64,000 bases of DNA from Diospyros lotus (GCF_014633365.1 NC_068344.1:15887669-15951668); one strand, 5' to 3'; positions 41,077 through 55,100 are shown, counted from the first letter of the stretch. Program-made: numbers and translations. The notes: generated by a model not told the origin, from the letters alone.

Positions 41077-43375
41077 TAGGCTAAAAGTAGATCCGTAATT
41101 TCGGATGGATTGTCAAATCAAGTTGCCACTCAGATCGTGCTAGCATGAACTTGGACCACGCTCGAGTTCTAGGGGAGGACTACACGTGGCCGAATACTAT
41201 TGCCCAGCCGAATTCATGATGCAGTGGTCTTGTTGGGCGCTTCAATACCGCCACGGAAAATCCTGTTTGAATATAAAAAAGATTCTTTGCTTGTATTGGC
41301 TTTGCTATTATGAGAAAATGTTGCTCAAAACTCCTGATAGGTGGCTAAATCTAGCCAGCCCACCTTAGTACTTAATATGATCAAATTTTAATTTTCAAAT
41401 CTATAAAGTAACCATACATTCATATATACCTATATATATTTTCTATGATCACGGCTCAACGTTGCTAAAGGTGACGGTGAGATGACAGTCGACCACCAAG
41501 CTTTTTTAAGAAGAAAAATGTATTTCTTTTATGAAAATACTATAATTTTAATATTTGGTCAAACTATTTCAAATAAATTAAACAATAATGTAAGAAAATA
41601 TTTTACAAAAGAAAAAATTATCTTCTAATTATTCATCTTTTCTTTTTCTCTTAAAACACATTTAGATTACTTGTGACATGTCTAGATATGTCAAATTAAG
41701 TGATAAAACATTTAATGACACCTTAAAAATAGATTTTTTATGCATATAAATAAATACATGATGTGTACATAAACTATCTATACCCATTATCAAGGGCGGA
41801 TGTAAAGATTCGCTATATTAATGTTTAGTTGGGGTTGGATTGCCTAAACTTTTATATATATATATATATATTACTGTTTAGTTGGAGGTGGCACGGGTTT
41901 TACATTCGCCCATGTTCATTATAAAAAAATAAGGTGACAACCATCATTATTGTTTATTAAATAAATTTACATCATTTGATTCAAGATGAAATGCAATTAG
42001 TCTTTTGATAAAAATATATCTCCTTATTTATTTATTAAATCCTAAAGGGATGATGATATGGTTATATATGAATGCATAACATTCAAAATTGGTTTGATTG
42101 CAATAATCATAAACTTTACATTCATCATAGATGTCAAGCATATAGTGCAAATTATGTCAATTAAACAGCCTTCATGGATATTAGAATGTAAATTGCAAGG
42201 TGTTGGTATAATTTAAATGAAATTAGAAAGCATACGCATAATAAATTAAAAATTAGTGGGTACAAGTGCAATAACCCAAAGTTTAGGGATAGAAATGCCA
42301 CGGGAACTTTAAAAAGCTTCAAAAATTATACATACACCCATTATTTTCTTTGTTAACCTTTTTCTTTGTTAACCTTATTGGTGTGGGTAAGTTGCCAATA
42401 ACCATCCATCCACCCTAAAACACATTTTCATGCTAAAAACCTCATTGTCATGTAGTTAGTTGTTATTCGCCACTTAGGAACAGATTCGGGTTGGAATGGA
42501 TTGGGCAAAATTAGGGATGCGTTGAGCAAAATTGGGAGTGAGCTATTACTTAAAAAATTAAAAAATTTAAAAATTTATACTATAAAATTAAATTTTGTTG
42601 TGAGCTGCCCTGGGTTTCAGTCTAGAACAGCTCACTATTAAATCCACCACTGTCGCCACTCCTTATCATCGAAAAAGACTAGAAAAGTCAGAACCAGACT
42701 ACCATTAGTCTTTTTAAAAAAAAAACATTAAATTAGTTTTTCAATTACAAAAATTTATGATTTTACTTATTTTTTTCTTCTTCATATTCTCTCTTACTTG
42801 GTGCATCTAAAACTATACAAGACCTTCACTACTGTCGGTCACCACTTATAGACCTTCACTACTGTCGGTCACAACTTGAAGCCTCCATCATTATTGTTAA
42901 TCACCTTTGCTAGTAATTGTGCTGTCATTTCACTGCGTAGTCGCACATATGTCTATGATTGCTACCATTCCTCAAATAAATTTTCCCGTTTTACATACAT
43001 GCATATGCGCCATGCAATGTCTAACATGATTTTTGTCCTTTTTGCCTTGATTTCTTTGGAATTCTCACAGATTTCTCAATCATTCTAGATTTCCAATTGG
43101 TTTTGGTAGAATCCACAAGAATTTCAACTTAGATTTACCCAATCCTTGCATTGTCAAGTGGGTTAGTCAGTGTTTTTCTTTGGTTTATTTTGTCAACTGT
43201 TGGCTTCGATATGTTATTCATCAGGGAGGCAGGGTTTTACTTTAAAAAAATATAATTTTAAAAATAAGATAATAATATTAAAATATTTATTTTTACAATT
43301 ATTTCTTACAACTTTTCATATTAAAAATTATAATTATTTAAAAAAATTACATTAATTATTTAAATCTTTAGACTC
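41077..43375. other. Intergenic AT-rich DNA; small duplications only
   Basis: No gene. 'tgtttagttgg' phrases recur around a (TA)n run at 41822-41895. 'ttttctttgttaacctt' is duplicated at 42351-42379. A 31-bp unit (GACCTTCACTACTGTCGGTCAC) is duplicated at 42820-42873. Confidence 0.45.
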
Positions 43376-44000
43376 ATCATGACCACAAAAAGTTAATTCT
43401 TTTTGTAGAAGAAGTTGAACAAAACCAATTGAGGCATTTAGACGAATTCGATAATTATACAATATTTATTCTAACTGTCTGAAGAAAATTATCTCAATAT
43501 TTTATTCTTGATTCATTAAACTCTCACAATTATTTCGAACTTAATTGTGTACACTATTAGCATCTCCAACATGAACATAAGGTCTATCTTTTTTTTTAAA
43601 AAAAATTATTGAACCTTTCTTTCATGAAAGAATCATCTCCTCATTCCTCATTATTTGTTTTAAAAAGATAACAGTATAAGTAAAATGCAACATCTTTACT
43701 TATACTATATTCCAACTAATTATCAAATTCATTGAACTAAGGTAGAATGAATCGTCTTGATTTTGAGGCTGACACAAACATTTTTACAAGTAAGCTCTTT
43801 TAATTTGATTTTGAAAATTAACATTATAATCCATTATTGTAGTTCTTAGCCTGGAATCTATAGGAATTTGTGCAACATCAATTTGCTCAATTCTTGCTTT
43901 GTTACTTTGTTTATTTTCTTCAATATAAATTTTCTCCATGCTTGCTTTCTTTGCTTCACAATTTTCTTCAATACTTAATTTTATTTACATCATCATTGTA
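43376..44000 (-). pseudogene. Decayed hAT-family (TTF-type zinc-finger) transposase, N-terminal part
   Basis: Across frames the minus strand reads YNVNFQNQIKRAYL and CQP (about 43.78-43.86 kb), CYLFKTNNEE-like sequence (about 43.65 kb), GDANSVHN (43.54-43.56 kb), CESLMNQ, and RIRLNASIGFVQLLLQ with FCGHDES (43376-43455). This is the order of the TTF-type zinc-finger / hAT proteins common in plants (consensus motifs RRAYLxxGPCQP, NSxHN, YRxRLxAS, FRGHDES). Many stops and at least two frameshifts. The catalytic and dimerisation parts are missing. Confidence 0.7.
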
Positions 44001-45293
44001 AAAAAATAAAATTATGAACAAATTGTAAAAAATGTTGCGATGGTTACTATTAGGCCATTATATACTTACTTTCTTCAATACTTATTTTTTTTATTTCTAG
44101 TAATAAAATATAATATAATTTTCTTTATTTTTAGTACTAAATTATTGCAAAAAATAATTTTTTTTTTAAAAAAATCTTGGCCCAATGGGGGCAACTACCC
44201 CCTCTGGGCCTCAGGTGGCTTCGCCTCTCTTATTCATTTATGGTCTTAAATTGGTGCTAGAAACACCGTGTTCTTTCTCATGCCATCTTTAGATGTCTTA
44301 AAATAGTTCAATTCGACTCCCAGTTGTTTGCTTATATTTTGGCTTAAAATGGCATAGCCAAATTGTTTGTGGTGTCTTGGATAACTTTTTCACAATCTTC
44401 TAAGTTTGATTATTTCTAATTTGATAATCGATAGCGAAATCTGGATTAAGCATCATGTTCTTGGTTATGCCTACTTCAACACCTACCTTTTGGTTTGTTT
44501 CAACTCAAACTCGTTCTAATTTTATTCAGGTTCAAAGTAAGTTATCGAACCAAATTGTCGTGCATTTCAACCAACTTTGGGTTTGAATAACTTTTAATAT
44601 GCTTGGCAACTTCTATTGAACTTGGGTCTCACAAATTTGTCGTAACCTCTTTTATGATGCCCAATGTTAGGTTTGACTTAACTTGATTCGATTTGGCTAA
44701 AAGCTCAAAGTTAACTTCTTAACTCAGTGAAAATGCCTATTTGAGCAATTTTAAAGAATTATGCTTAGAACTCTTTCTTTTCCCCACATTTTTTTTTATG
44801 AATTTACCTTTATTCCTCTCAAATTCCTTTCTAAGTTTAGTTGTGTTGTTTCCTAAATATAATAATTAAATTTATTTATCTTGGAAACAACCAGAGTAAA
44901 GTCATTGAGAAAATCCAGAAGGCTAATGGTGGACAATGAGAACTAGAATCCGACTTGAAGGGGTTTAAGGCTTCAAGGTCCTGGAAGGTCATAAGAGTCT
45001 TTGGGGTATATTCTTCGAATAAGTCTGGAAAGTCTCCGGGTAACTGTTTTTTGGGTCTTCAGGTATCTACAACACAAGGGTAGTTAGAAGGCATACGAGG
45101 ATCTTTCTCACACAGGCCCTCTGATGCATAAATCAGACACTAATATCTAGAAAAATGAGGTACAAATGCAAGTATGAATGAGTATATATAGTATGTCCAA
45201 GGTAGGTCTTCAAGGGAGTAGGTTCCCAATGAGTCCTGTAGGGTCTATGGTCTTAGTATGTTTTGAGAGGTCCCAGAGATCTAGAAATGTCCT
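44001..45293. other. Non-coding repeat-like DNA
   Basis: The 44165-44230 segment 'cttggcccaatgggggcaactacccc' looks like part of a dispersed repeat. 44885-45250 has recurring 'gtcttcgggt' phrases that reappear at 46.9-47.6 kb, so the two stretches may be halves of one repeat split by the LTR between them. No gene. Confidence 0.4.
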
Positions 45294-46556
45294 TGTAACA
45301 ATCTGTTTATTTGTGAATTAATGTAAATTTGGGTGTAAGGAATTAATTAGAAAAAAAATTAAAATTAAAGAGTTTTGGCAATTATTCGAAATTATTGGGG
45401 TTAAAGTGTAATTTTTGAAACTAGAATCACCCTAAATATAAGTTGTGCACATTATATATCAAGGGAGCATGTAGGCTGGGTGATCAATTGCTTGCAGGTG
45501 TATGGGGTAGGTCTCAAGGTCGAGACCCCGGGCAAGTAGGAAAAATGGCTAGAATTTTTGCCAGCCAACTAAGCACCATTGCAAGGCGGGCGGTGGTGCC
45601 TATGCGCATGCAGGTGCGTGGCCAAGCACGTGCATGGGGCCATGAGCTCAAGCGTGGCCAAGCTGTGCCACGCAAGGCCCTGTCGCGTGCCATACGACTG
45701 CCACCTGTCCAAACAGCCATGCCATCTATTGTTTTGCCCATAAAAGTTGCTTCCCTTACTGCCACGATGCCCCAGCCACCCTCCTACCTCTTAGCCTATA
45801 TATAGGGGTGCCTTGCCTTCCTTCTCCTTAGCTTATAGATATAGGATGAGTGTTTGAGTGAACGAGAGAAATTTTAGAGAGGAATTAAGGGAAATTTTGG
45901 TGACATGGGCTTGAGTAGCAATTCTGGTGCACTACAAGAATTATGGAAAAATATTTAAGGCAAGTTCTCTTCCTATTTTTGCAAATTCCCTTCTTTTATT
46001 CTTGTTAATGCAAGTTCCCTTATCTCCTTGATTTACTTTGGAGGCAAGCCTTTAATCGTAAATGCAAGTTCCTATTTCTTAATGTTTTAAATTGCAAGCC
46101 CTATTGCTTAATTTCCTAATTTGCAAGTTCATGCTTCCATTTTAGCAAGTCATTTTGCAAGTTATTCCTCTTTTCTAGGTTTATGATATGGACTTTGGCT
46201 CAAATTTGGACTTCGGTCCCAGGTTTATGAGATGGACTTCGGTCCATGGTTTTGAACTTTAGTCCCATGATTATGATTTTAAAAAGATTGCATCTGAGCA
46301 TGGATGCTTGTTTCATCATATTATCATGTGAAAGTACCTTAAATGTCATGATTCTTTTGCCTCTCGATGCCCATAACTCTTATGCTCACTTTCTCTCAGT
46401 TATACTTGCTAGACCTTGTGACTCATATTTGCTTGCATCATTTCAAGTAAGGGTAAGGCTAAAGAAGTGGGCGAGTCAAGTGAAGTTGGAGTCGTGGGGT
46501 AGAAGTGTGTATAAAGCCGTCTTAATCGAAAGATCCTTGGGGGTGTTTTGTGATGT
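45294..46556 (+). repeat. Probable plus-strand gypsy-type LTR
   Basis: Starts TGTAACAATC. A TATA box TATATATAGG (45797-45806) is followed by a leader resembling that at 10030-10140 in the LTR ending at 12345 (GAGTAGCAA and GGAATTAAGGGAAATTTTGG phrases) and by an R/U5-like 'ttgcatcatttcaagtaagggtaagg' (46430-46460). The right end is unclear. ORFs inside, including 45443-45805, are not convincing. Confidence 0.45.
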
Positions 46557-47944
46557 GTAATATTAAGTTACGGTTGCTTATGTTCTAGGTTGTACCCTTA
46601 AGGGGATATGGTGGGTATGTGGACCCTAATGCATATGTCCATGAGTGAGAATGTATGAGTGTGGCTTCTATTAATGGGCATGTGGACCCTAATGTATATA
46701 TCTATGAGTAAGAATGAATGAGTGGCTTCCATTGTTATTAGCAAGGAGTATGTGTGATGCTTCTAATTGGGTTTTTGCATATATGTCATCTTTTCTGTGG
46801 GACCTTAGTTTAGGAACGCCTATAGTTCTAGAGGAATTTGAAAAGAATCCATTTGTCTTGGAGCAAGCGGGTATTTATAGACATTTGATGGGGTCCATGG
46901 ACGAGAATCTTCAGACTTTTCGAGGAGATGCATCAAGTGAGGCCAAAAGGTTTATAGGGTCTTCGGGGTGAAAGTGCCTCAATGAGTTTCCTCCGGGTGG
47001 GTCTGAAAACTCTTTAGAGCCACTGGTAAATTGGGCCTAGAAGACTTTGGGTGAGTCTTCGGGCTATGCAATGTTGAGGCTTGACCATCCTAAAGACTCT
47101 TCAATGACTCTAAGGGATATTGCCTAGGAAACTCTTCGAGGTCATCTAGGGATATGCAAAAAAATTAGAAAATTATCAAGAATCTTGAGATTTTAGGAAT
47201 TTCTTAGGACATCCCACAACAATAAATCCCCACTCTTGTATTTAGTTGAAATACAAAAGAAAGAGTACAAAATAGGAGCCCAAAGCCCGGGAACTAAGTT
47301 AAAATACAAAAGAAAGAGTACAAAATAGGTGCCCAAAGCTCGGGAATTAAGATAGGGGTTGATTTGACTTTTAATTTGATATGAGTCATTGGGGGAGAGT
47401 TTTCGGGGGATTCTAGGGGACTTTTGGACTTTCGAAGACTCGTGTTATAAATAGGCAGTAGTCTTGATGGGCCATTCATATACTTTTTTCCTCCAAAGAT
47501 TTAGAGTCATCTGAAGAACCCGAAGAGGTTACCGACTCTCCCAAATATTCTGCATCCTTATACCCTAAAGACTCTGAGTCTCCAAAAGACTCCTTACTCC
47601 CGAACACTATCTTCCCTTCGAAAATCAAATACTTATGAGGTAAGGGCTTTCCACATCCCACGATCATGGAACCCAAGGGACCCTAGAGTAAAAGAGCTTA
47701 CAGCTACTATTGAGAGAGGCGGGGTAGAGATTCATTTGGATAACCTTAGGGCAGGACTAAGCATTCTACTACACCTTTTTGGGATACAATTTTGGGACGA
47801 GAAAATGCTTGTCCCATCTCAGCTTCATTCGAACGATTGAGCTGTGCTAGTAGGATTTTTTACTTTATGCAATTAGTGTGGGGTAGAACCCACTACATCC
47901 CTATTGCACTGTTTTTACTGCTTCTAATGCTCATCCTGCGCGCC
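46557..47944. other. Repeat-like non-coding DNA with two small tandem duplications
   Basis: A unit of about 64 bp (ATGTGGACCCTAATG core) is present twice at 46614-46735. A 53-bp unit (AATACAAAAGAAAGAGTACA core) is present twice at 47245-47350. Short ORFs show no family features. Confidence 0.45.
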
Positions 47945-48548
47945 CCCGCGCGCCTGCTCGCGCGCCCTAACAGCTATTGCTGCTACCTCTACTGCTTTTT
48001 CCCTTCTTTTTTTTTTTCTTCTTGGGCCTTCTAACCCAAAAATTTCCAAATTTTTCTCATTCCAAAAGAAACACCAAAAACATCACATTTCCCACAAAAC
48101 CATTTTTATTTAACCCCTTTGATGCTTCCAACAAGTCATGCCAAATGAGATTTACATCCATGCTTGGGTCTCACAAGCCATAATCCAATACCTCACTTTC
48201 TAAATAGAAACATACATTCCAAAATATAAAATACACCCATAGTTTAGGCTTTACAAGCCATTACCAACCAACTAAATTTACATCTCATAAATTAAACACA
48301 AAAACATAGGCCATAAAAAGCTCTTGGATCTTCTTCCCATGCTATTTCATGGGGCCATCCCTTACCTCTTCTTGAATCTTTAAATCTTCATTTCAAGATA
48401 GCTTTCATCTTCATTTTCTCCCATCTAATATGGCATCTCAAAAGAAACTTACTTTACATTCAAGCATACTTAAAATAAAGAGAAGAAGGAACAAAGCTTA
48501 CCTTGATCCCTTCTCTTCTTCTTCACTTTTATTCCATGGGAGACTTTC

Positions 48549-51079
48549 TGTAATACCCCATGTTTAGATAAGGCTGCCACGTAATTTTAATAAGTTTAGA
48601 ATACCGAAAAATGGATTTTATAGCAATTTTAGATACCGAATCAACTACAGGGAATGCCTCGGAGTGAAATTGTCTAAGAAAAATTATATGGTCTCGATAT
48701 GCGTTCTGAGTTAGGATTTATGGTATCAAAAGAAATTGAATCGGGAACAGTTTTTGGTACAGCTAAAATACAACTGCCATTTAGGCTGTAAAACCGAATC
48801 TTTGTAGGAGACTCCCGAAAAATCAACGGAACCCTAGGGGGGCTCGGGTTTTGTGTAATGAGCAACCCCTCAATTGTTTCAAGATGAAACGATAGCCCAG
48901 TGAGGACACTGGGGCGAAATCGTCCTTTTCAAGTAAGATTTCGATTATTAATTGTGGATTTTTGGTATTGTAATGCAAATTAATTTGAGGTTTAAGGCCG
49001 ATGTTGCGATTAGGGAATTGCACTAGTGTAATAGGGATAAAATTTAGGATTTAATGCGTAATTAAAGTATAATATATAATTTATATATACATATTTATAT
49101 ATATATATATATAAATGTGGCGCATGTGTGCGGCATATCTTCACCCCCATGCCCTGCAACCCACGCCTCTGCAACCCGAACTCATCCCCCTGCCAATTGA
49201 TGGCTGTCAGTAAGTGTGATCTTCACGCCAAGAGGGATGGTTAAGGTGGATCGCTGGCAGTGGAAGCGGCTATAAAAGGGCGAAGAATGAGAGGGAAGAT
49301 GTGGGCTTCGGCTGAGGGAAATGGCTGAGAAAGAGAACTGGAGCAGGGAGCTTGAGGAGAGAGAGATTGAGAGGGAGAGCTTGGGCTAAGCATGGCCGAG
49401 GCAGAGAAGAAGATTGAGAGGACGAGCTGGGGCGGCCATGGCAGCAAGAAGCTAGCTCACAACAGCCGCGATCGGCAGCCATGGCAACGGTTGGAAGCAG
49501 CTGCTGGACGCTCGAAGTAGGCGACGAGGTTGGTGGCAACATCTAGGGTGGCTGGGGCGAAGTCGGCGGGGTCGTTGGAGGCTCGGGAGGCGGCCGGGGG
49601 AGATAGGCGCGGCCATGGCCGCAGCCGATTGCAGCGAGGAGCAACCAGCCGCGGTCGCAAGTGGCTGCAAGTGGCGATTGCGGTCGTGTCTAGTGAGGCC
49701 GAGGCGACTGGCGGTGGGTAGCGGCAGCGGCGGGAGGGGCAGCTGGTGCGCAGCGGCGGAGGCTGGTTTGCGTGCAGGCGCGGTGAAGAAATGGAGGTTG
49801 AAGATGAAGTGAGGATTAAATAAAAGAAAAAGGAAAAAGAAAAAGAAAAAGAAAAGAAAAAGAAAAGAAAAGAAAGAGAAGAAAAATAGGAAAAATTCTC
49901 GAAAAATCCTAAAAAATAGGATTTGGTGATTTATTATTATTCCTGAGATTTTGACAAAGAAAAATTGTCCGGGCACGCGTTTTGAGATCAAGGCACGCAT
50001 ACCGAGAAAGCCGAAGATTCTAAGTTAAGGTAAGTAAAATTTTCTAGAAAATTTCAGAAATTCAAGAATATTATTTTATGAATTTTCGTAGTGAAATATT
50101 TGAGAAAATATTTTAGAAATATTTAGTTTGGATTTATTGAGGAAAAATAGGAAGAAATAGAGAGAAAATTAAAGAAAATAAAATAAATTATGAAAAAAAT
50201 AGATTTTAATGTTTATTTAAATAATTATGGTGATTAGGATGCTTGGAGGCTTAAGTTGAAGTGACTTGTGTAAATTTTGAGGTTGGCACGCAAATCGAGG
50301 CGATGCACGAATTTCGAGGCAGCCCGATAAGCTTGAGAAAGTAAATGGTACTCTCCAATTAAAGTTAGTTTTATGGAAAATGGTTAGGTTGTAAGTGATT
50401 TATGTTCCTCGAAAATGTTTTCATCATATTGACATGCCCTGATATGTATCCATCACGTAGATTGCATACATGACATGACTATTAAATACATAAATACACG
50501 TTGATATCATTGATCACTCGCATTTGAGGCCGTAGGGAGTACGAACTGGCACCGCTACTTTACCAAGGGTGCACCCATACACCTCGGCTTCTAAAGAGGG
50601 GGCCGCAAAAATGGTAGGGAGCATAAGGGGTGTAGTTGACACCTACAAGGTAGGACATTGCATACACACATGATATAGCATTATGTACCCTTACTTAGAT
50701 GATTCATCATCTAACTTGATTTTGCCCCTGGAATATTCAAACGTTCCAGGTAGAGATCGTAGCAGACTCGAGGATAAATGATGCATGAAATGGCACTTAG
50801 CAAAGTGCATGAAGAATGAAATGTATGTAGCCCATGTATTCTGAACATTTTGAGAAATGTTGAAGATGTAAGAATTTACTTATAATTAATGTCAAGATAT
50901 CAGGTTTCGATCTTTGCTTCCGCATTTGATATGTATAGTGATTCTCTTTCGAGATTAATAGATGGAAATTCTTGGATGGGTTCGAGGTATGATGTGATTT
51001 AGAATTAAGTTTGAAAGAAAAAATTTATTATTCCAGAACTATCCCAATTTATAACGCGCCCGGGAAAGCGGGGCGTTAC
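48549..51079 (+). mobile_element. Solo LTR, Tekay-type family, inserted in the LARD LTR
   Basis: 2531 bp, TGTAATACCCC...GGGCGTTACA, flanked by CTTTC on both sides (48544-48548, 51080-51084); the uninterrupted site is in the other LTR at about 58.44 kb. The part 50500-50760 (phrases GGCCGTAGGGAGTACGAACT, GTGTAGTTGACACCTAC, GATGATTCATCATCTAA) matches the LTR at 6.5-6.7 kb in inverted orientation, so the two are of the same or a sister family. GC-rich ORFs at 49.2-49.8 kb are the LTR's transcribed leader, not genes. Confidence 0.93.
49271..49280 (+). promoter_or_regulatory. TATA box of the solo LTR
   Basis: TATAAAAGGG, 722 bp into the LTR, followed by a GA/GC-rich presumed leader. Confidence 0.65.
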
Positions 51080-52088
51080 ACTTTCTTATCTCTCTTTCTT
51101 TCTTTCCTTCTCCATTTCTTTCTCCAAATGGCCAAAGGAAGACAAGTCCTCCTCACTTGCCCTTAAATACTACCCTTTCCCATTTTTAAGAATGGATCTC
51201 CACCATTTATTAAAAACACAATCCATGTGCTTAAGGAGAATTAAATCTCCACTATTCATTTCAAATAAACAAGTCTCATCTCTTGGAGAAAACACATTCC
51301 ATGCTCTTTATTATGATCAATCTCATTCATTGAATTATTTTGCCTTTTCAAGACTTAAGCACAACCATTGGATCACTTGAATTTTTTTTTATTTTTAATT
51401 AATTTATTTTGACTATTTTCCAACCATCACATGAGAGACCATTTTGAAAGACATAAATACTTTATTTCCTATTTAAATAAATCTCACAATTTTCAACCAT
51501 TAATGGGTGACTAATTTCCCATTTCATTTGGATTTATTTAATTCTCCTTAATCATGCTCAATATTAAATGCTTGAAAGACTAATTAGAATTTCCTTTGCA
51601 TTTAATTTAATCTCTTCGTTTAACTTGAACCACACTAAGCCATGTGTCATTCCAAGACACTAACATTGGCTTCCAAGTTCTAATCTCCTCCATCCATGTA
51701 GCATCACCATATTTATTCTCCAATATAGGGAAAATTAATTACTTTACCACATAATTGAATATCCATCATTTTTCCCATTTTCCATAATTAAATTCCTTTA
51801 TGAAATTAATTCTAAAATTCCCAAAATACCCTTTTATGAATTATTAATCCTATATCTCCACATAAATACAAAATTGGGATTTAATTCACTTACTCACCTA
51901 ATTCTACATAGGAATTATTTCCAATTTATCAAAATACCCTTTATTGGACTTCACTATCCAAATTACCAAAATGCCCCTCCCATAGGGCACCAATATTCTC
52001 AAGGATCTAACACCTTCTCAATGGTATTTTTGGAAGTTTTCTTACTTCTTTCCTCATCCTCATAACACTAGGATTACTGGGTGTTATA

Positions 52089-52101
52089 TTCCACCCTCCT
52101 T
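52089..52101 (-). other. Polypurine tract of the LARD
   Basis: The minus strand reads AAGGAGGGTGGAA against the 3' LTR. It is followed inwards by the block TTTCGAGGACGGAATT (about 52106-52121), also present at the same place in the Tekay element (701-717). Confidence 0.8.
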
Positions 52102-55100
52102 AAAAGAATTCCGTCCTCGAAATTCACTTTACCATACTCTCCTGCCTAAGACAATCACATTCTCGGGCTACATGCCAAATTCTCATACTCGAGAATCTCA
52201 TAGCCTGTACGTTTCTCACATTTACCTTGGGTTACATCTACCTTAAGGCTTCGCTTTAGGCTTTTAATCCTCCGACTCTCGAGGACATTCACCAACCGAA
52301 TACCGCTTTGGCCTCCCACCAAACCGCACCACCGGTCGCTAGTCATGCTTACTGCAACAATGTCCATCACCAGATGGATTTTTCTCTGCTTCGAAGCATC
52401 GCTTTGTAGTCCACTTCACATTTTCCCATCAATCGAAACGAACTCTCGCTAACATTGCATCACTGATCAATCTACCACGATTTTACGCCGATTACACACG
52501 ACAACGTTTCCCACTGCCAATCACACATGGCCACGATTTTACGCTGGTCCAACCAGCAACGTCTTAGCACTGATCATCCATCGCAATGTCACTTTTAGTG
52601 CCCACAAGACATTCTGACACCCATTCATCACGGCATACTGCCATTAATCACACGCATGCATAGTTTTAGTCGATCCTTATGGAAACCTCTCATTACCGAT
52701 CAACTAACGATGCTAGCACTACATAGGAAACAACCATTTGGCCCGCCCAGCCAACTTCGACCATTTCATACATGGTCTTTTTTTTTACTTGACCAGCCGA
52801 CCCTCATTTATAGATACGATTACGCATAATCGACATACCTAACATCATGCTAGGTAATTACACATTTCAACCATACATGCATTACCTGAGTCTAACTCGA
52901 GCTTAGTGATGCACGCACCATTACAATCTCACTTTGAGCTTAACCATGCTCGGGCCACAACATTCTCCCAACCAGGAGTTTTTTTTTTTTCTGCATAAGC
53001 ACACAGAATACCTTGGCCTTCCTTTCTGGCCGACATTGTATGCTAGTAGGGGTCTCATACCCATACCAGGGAACTCTTCATTGAGTAACCCCTCTTCAAT
53101 TCTTCACCCATTTCAACTTTCACAATCATGTCCCATGCTAGGCCTTACCTTGGCTGTTTAACCCTACCACGAGTCTAGGATCCTACCATTGCGCTTAAGA
53201 TCGCGGAACCATTAATCGACCCTCGTCATCACCCACGGTGCGTGACATAAGTGATTGGCTTATTACCATCCACACAATCACTTATTGCATCGCACCTGTA
53301 GGATGACTCGTGCCTTTGGTCTGCACCACAACAAACTAACATGGTTACACCCCCACTCTTGTAGCGGTCTTCTAGCCAAATTTACTCACCCAGCTTTAAT
53401 TTCATTGGGACTTTTCAAATCTCACCATTTCTCAACAGAGCCTCTTACTCTAGAGGCACGACACTTTCAGCCATCCTAAATCAGGTTCATTCTCAATCCA
53501 CATTAGACACCTGATTTAAACCATTTATAATGGTTCCCCTTGTTCTCCTCGGCAAGGACAACACCATGACAACAACAAATTTCCCCCCCACGGTCGTTGC
53601 ATCTCAAATTTCACAGGCACCAGCCTTCATGGCCATTCACACTCGGCTTCAAGGTCTTACCATGCACCATGGTTACCTTTGACCTTCCTAACAACATATT
53701 TTCCCTGACAGCGACGATGACACCACCATGTCATCTCAAAAGACTCGCTGCTCCTTGAATCTCACTAGTCATCGCGACCAGCATGACCCCACTCTTAGGC
53801 CGCATTTCTCATATCACTTTCTATACTTATAGCAGCTAGCTAATTCCCTGAGAGACTCTGGCTTCTCTCGGATTTCTTATACACTTTGCTACAACTAGCT
53901 CACACCATTCTGTGAGCGACCACATGGGCTCTATCACCACAACAGCTTCACTAGCCGATTTCCTTTCACAACCATTAACCTTAGACAGGAGGTTAATTCT
54001 CATCAATTGCCCACACACTAAGGCATCCCTCGAGCTGTATCACTCACAACCATTAGGTGATTTCAGCACCTCAACATCATTCCTAGAAATCAATCTCGTC
54101 CCATAAGCTCTTCCTTCGAGCTCTCTTTACCCATTGGCATCATCTTAAATTCGCCCTCAACTTCCATCTAACCAACTCGATTAGCTTTAACCGGATCACC
54201 CGGCTCACAACAAACACAACCTTCCTCCAGGTGCTATACTTGCAATCATTGACTACCACTTCGATATAAACTCCATCCTTTGGAAATCACCCATGCCATT
54301 CATGTGGAATTCACACTTCCACCCAATGTCGTAGGACTCATCTTCCTACTCAAGCACTTGTCTTCACGCTAGCTTTCCCCGGGTGATCCACCTGATAAAG
54401 TTGTAGTGCCTTAGGATGTTCATCCCACACTGTTGCCTCATGCTCAACTTCTCTTGGGAGAACATCTCAAGTTCTACCCTGACCAACCATCTTTTGTCAC
54501 CTTATATCTCTTTCTCAAAATTCACCTAGTCTAACCACCAAGACCCGTTGAACCTTTATACCAAAGGCATACACGGTACCTAACAAAGCTTTACATCACA
54601 GTCCTTGAGCCTTATGCTCCCATCATTGCCATCAGGTGCTACCACCTGACAATTGATCCTGTGTCATCAATCGGAAACCCCTCCAGTGCCACATGAGGAT
54701 ACTTCCTCATTTCGCATCGACACGATCAAGACTAACACCAGACTATGCAATTGCGAGCCTTCACGGATTTCGAACCGTGCCTTACCCACGCGTTCAGCCT
54801 ACCACAACTCACATCACGGGATTAGAGATCTCTTTACTCGAAGCCTTCACACGCTTCATTATCCCCATCTCATGGTTGGCTTCCAACTCGTAAGTCTCGC
54901 CCTTCATAGCACTTACATATCATTTTGGGAGCCACTTACTGACTCCACAATCGACCCATCTTCTCGTATTATCGCAAGGTCACACTGGGTCCATCATCCC
55001 AATTTACCATAACCATTTCGGTTAAATTTAACCACAACTGCGTTAGCATCCTTTAGTAAGGAGCATCACCACACATCTTGTTATCACTCCACAAGATATC

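Larger units (their letters stand above)
47945..52088 (-). repeat. 3' LTR of a large non-autonomous LTR element, truncated and split
   Basis: Matches the right LTR (56923-59445) from 'ctgctttttcccttct' (about 47.98 kb) onward. It lacks about 600 bp of the outer part and a piece equal to about 57.92-58.23 kb. It is interrupted at 48549-51079 by a solo LTR. It ends GGGTGTTATA at 52088; the right copy ends TTACA. Confidence 0.85.

Noticed and set aside
45443..45805. 120-codon ORF with cysteine and arginine
   Set aside because: Within an LTR-like sequence just before its TATA box; opposite-strand ORF of similar length; no domain.
49452..50000. 182-codon minus-strand ORF
   Set aside because: It lies in the GC-rich leader and the GAAAA-rich tract of the solo LTR, antisense to the LTR; poly-Phe stretch from the A-rich tract.
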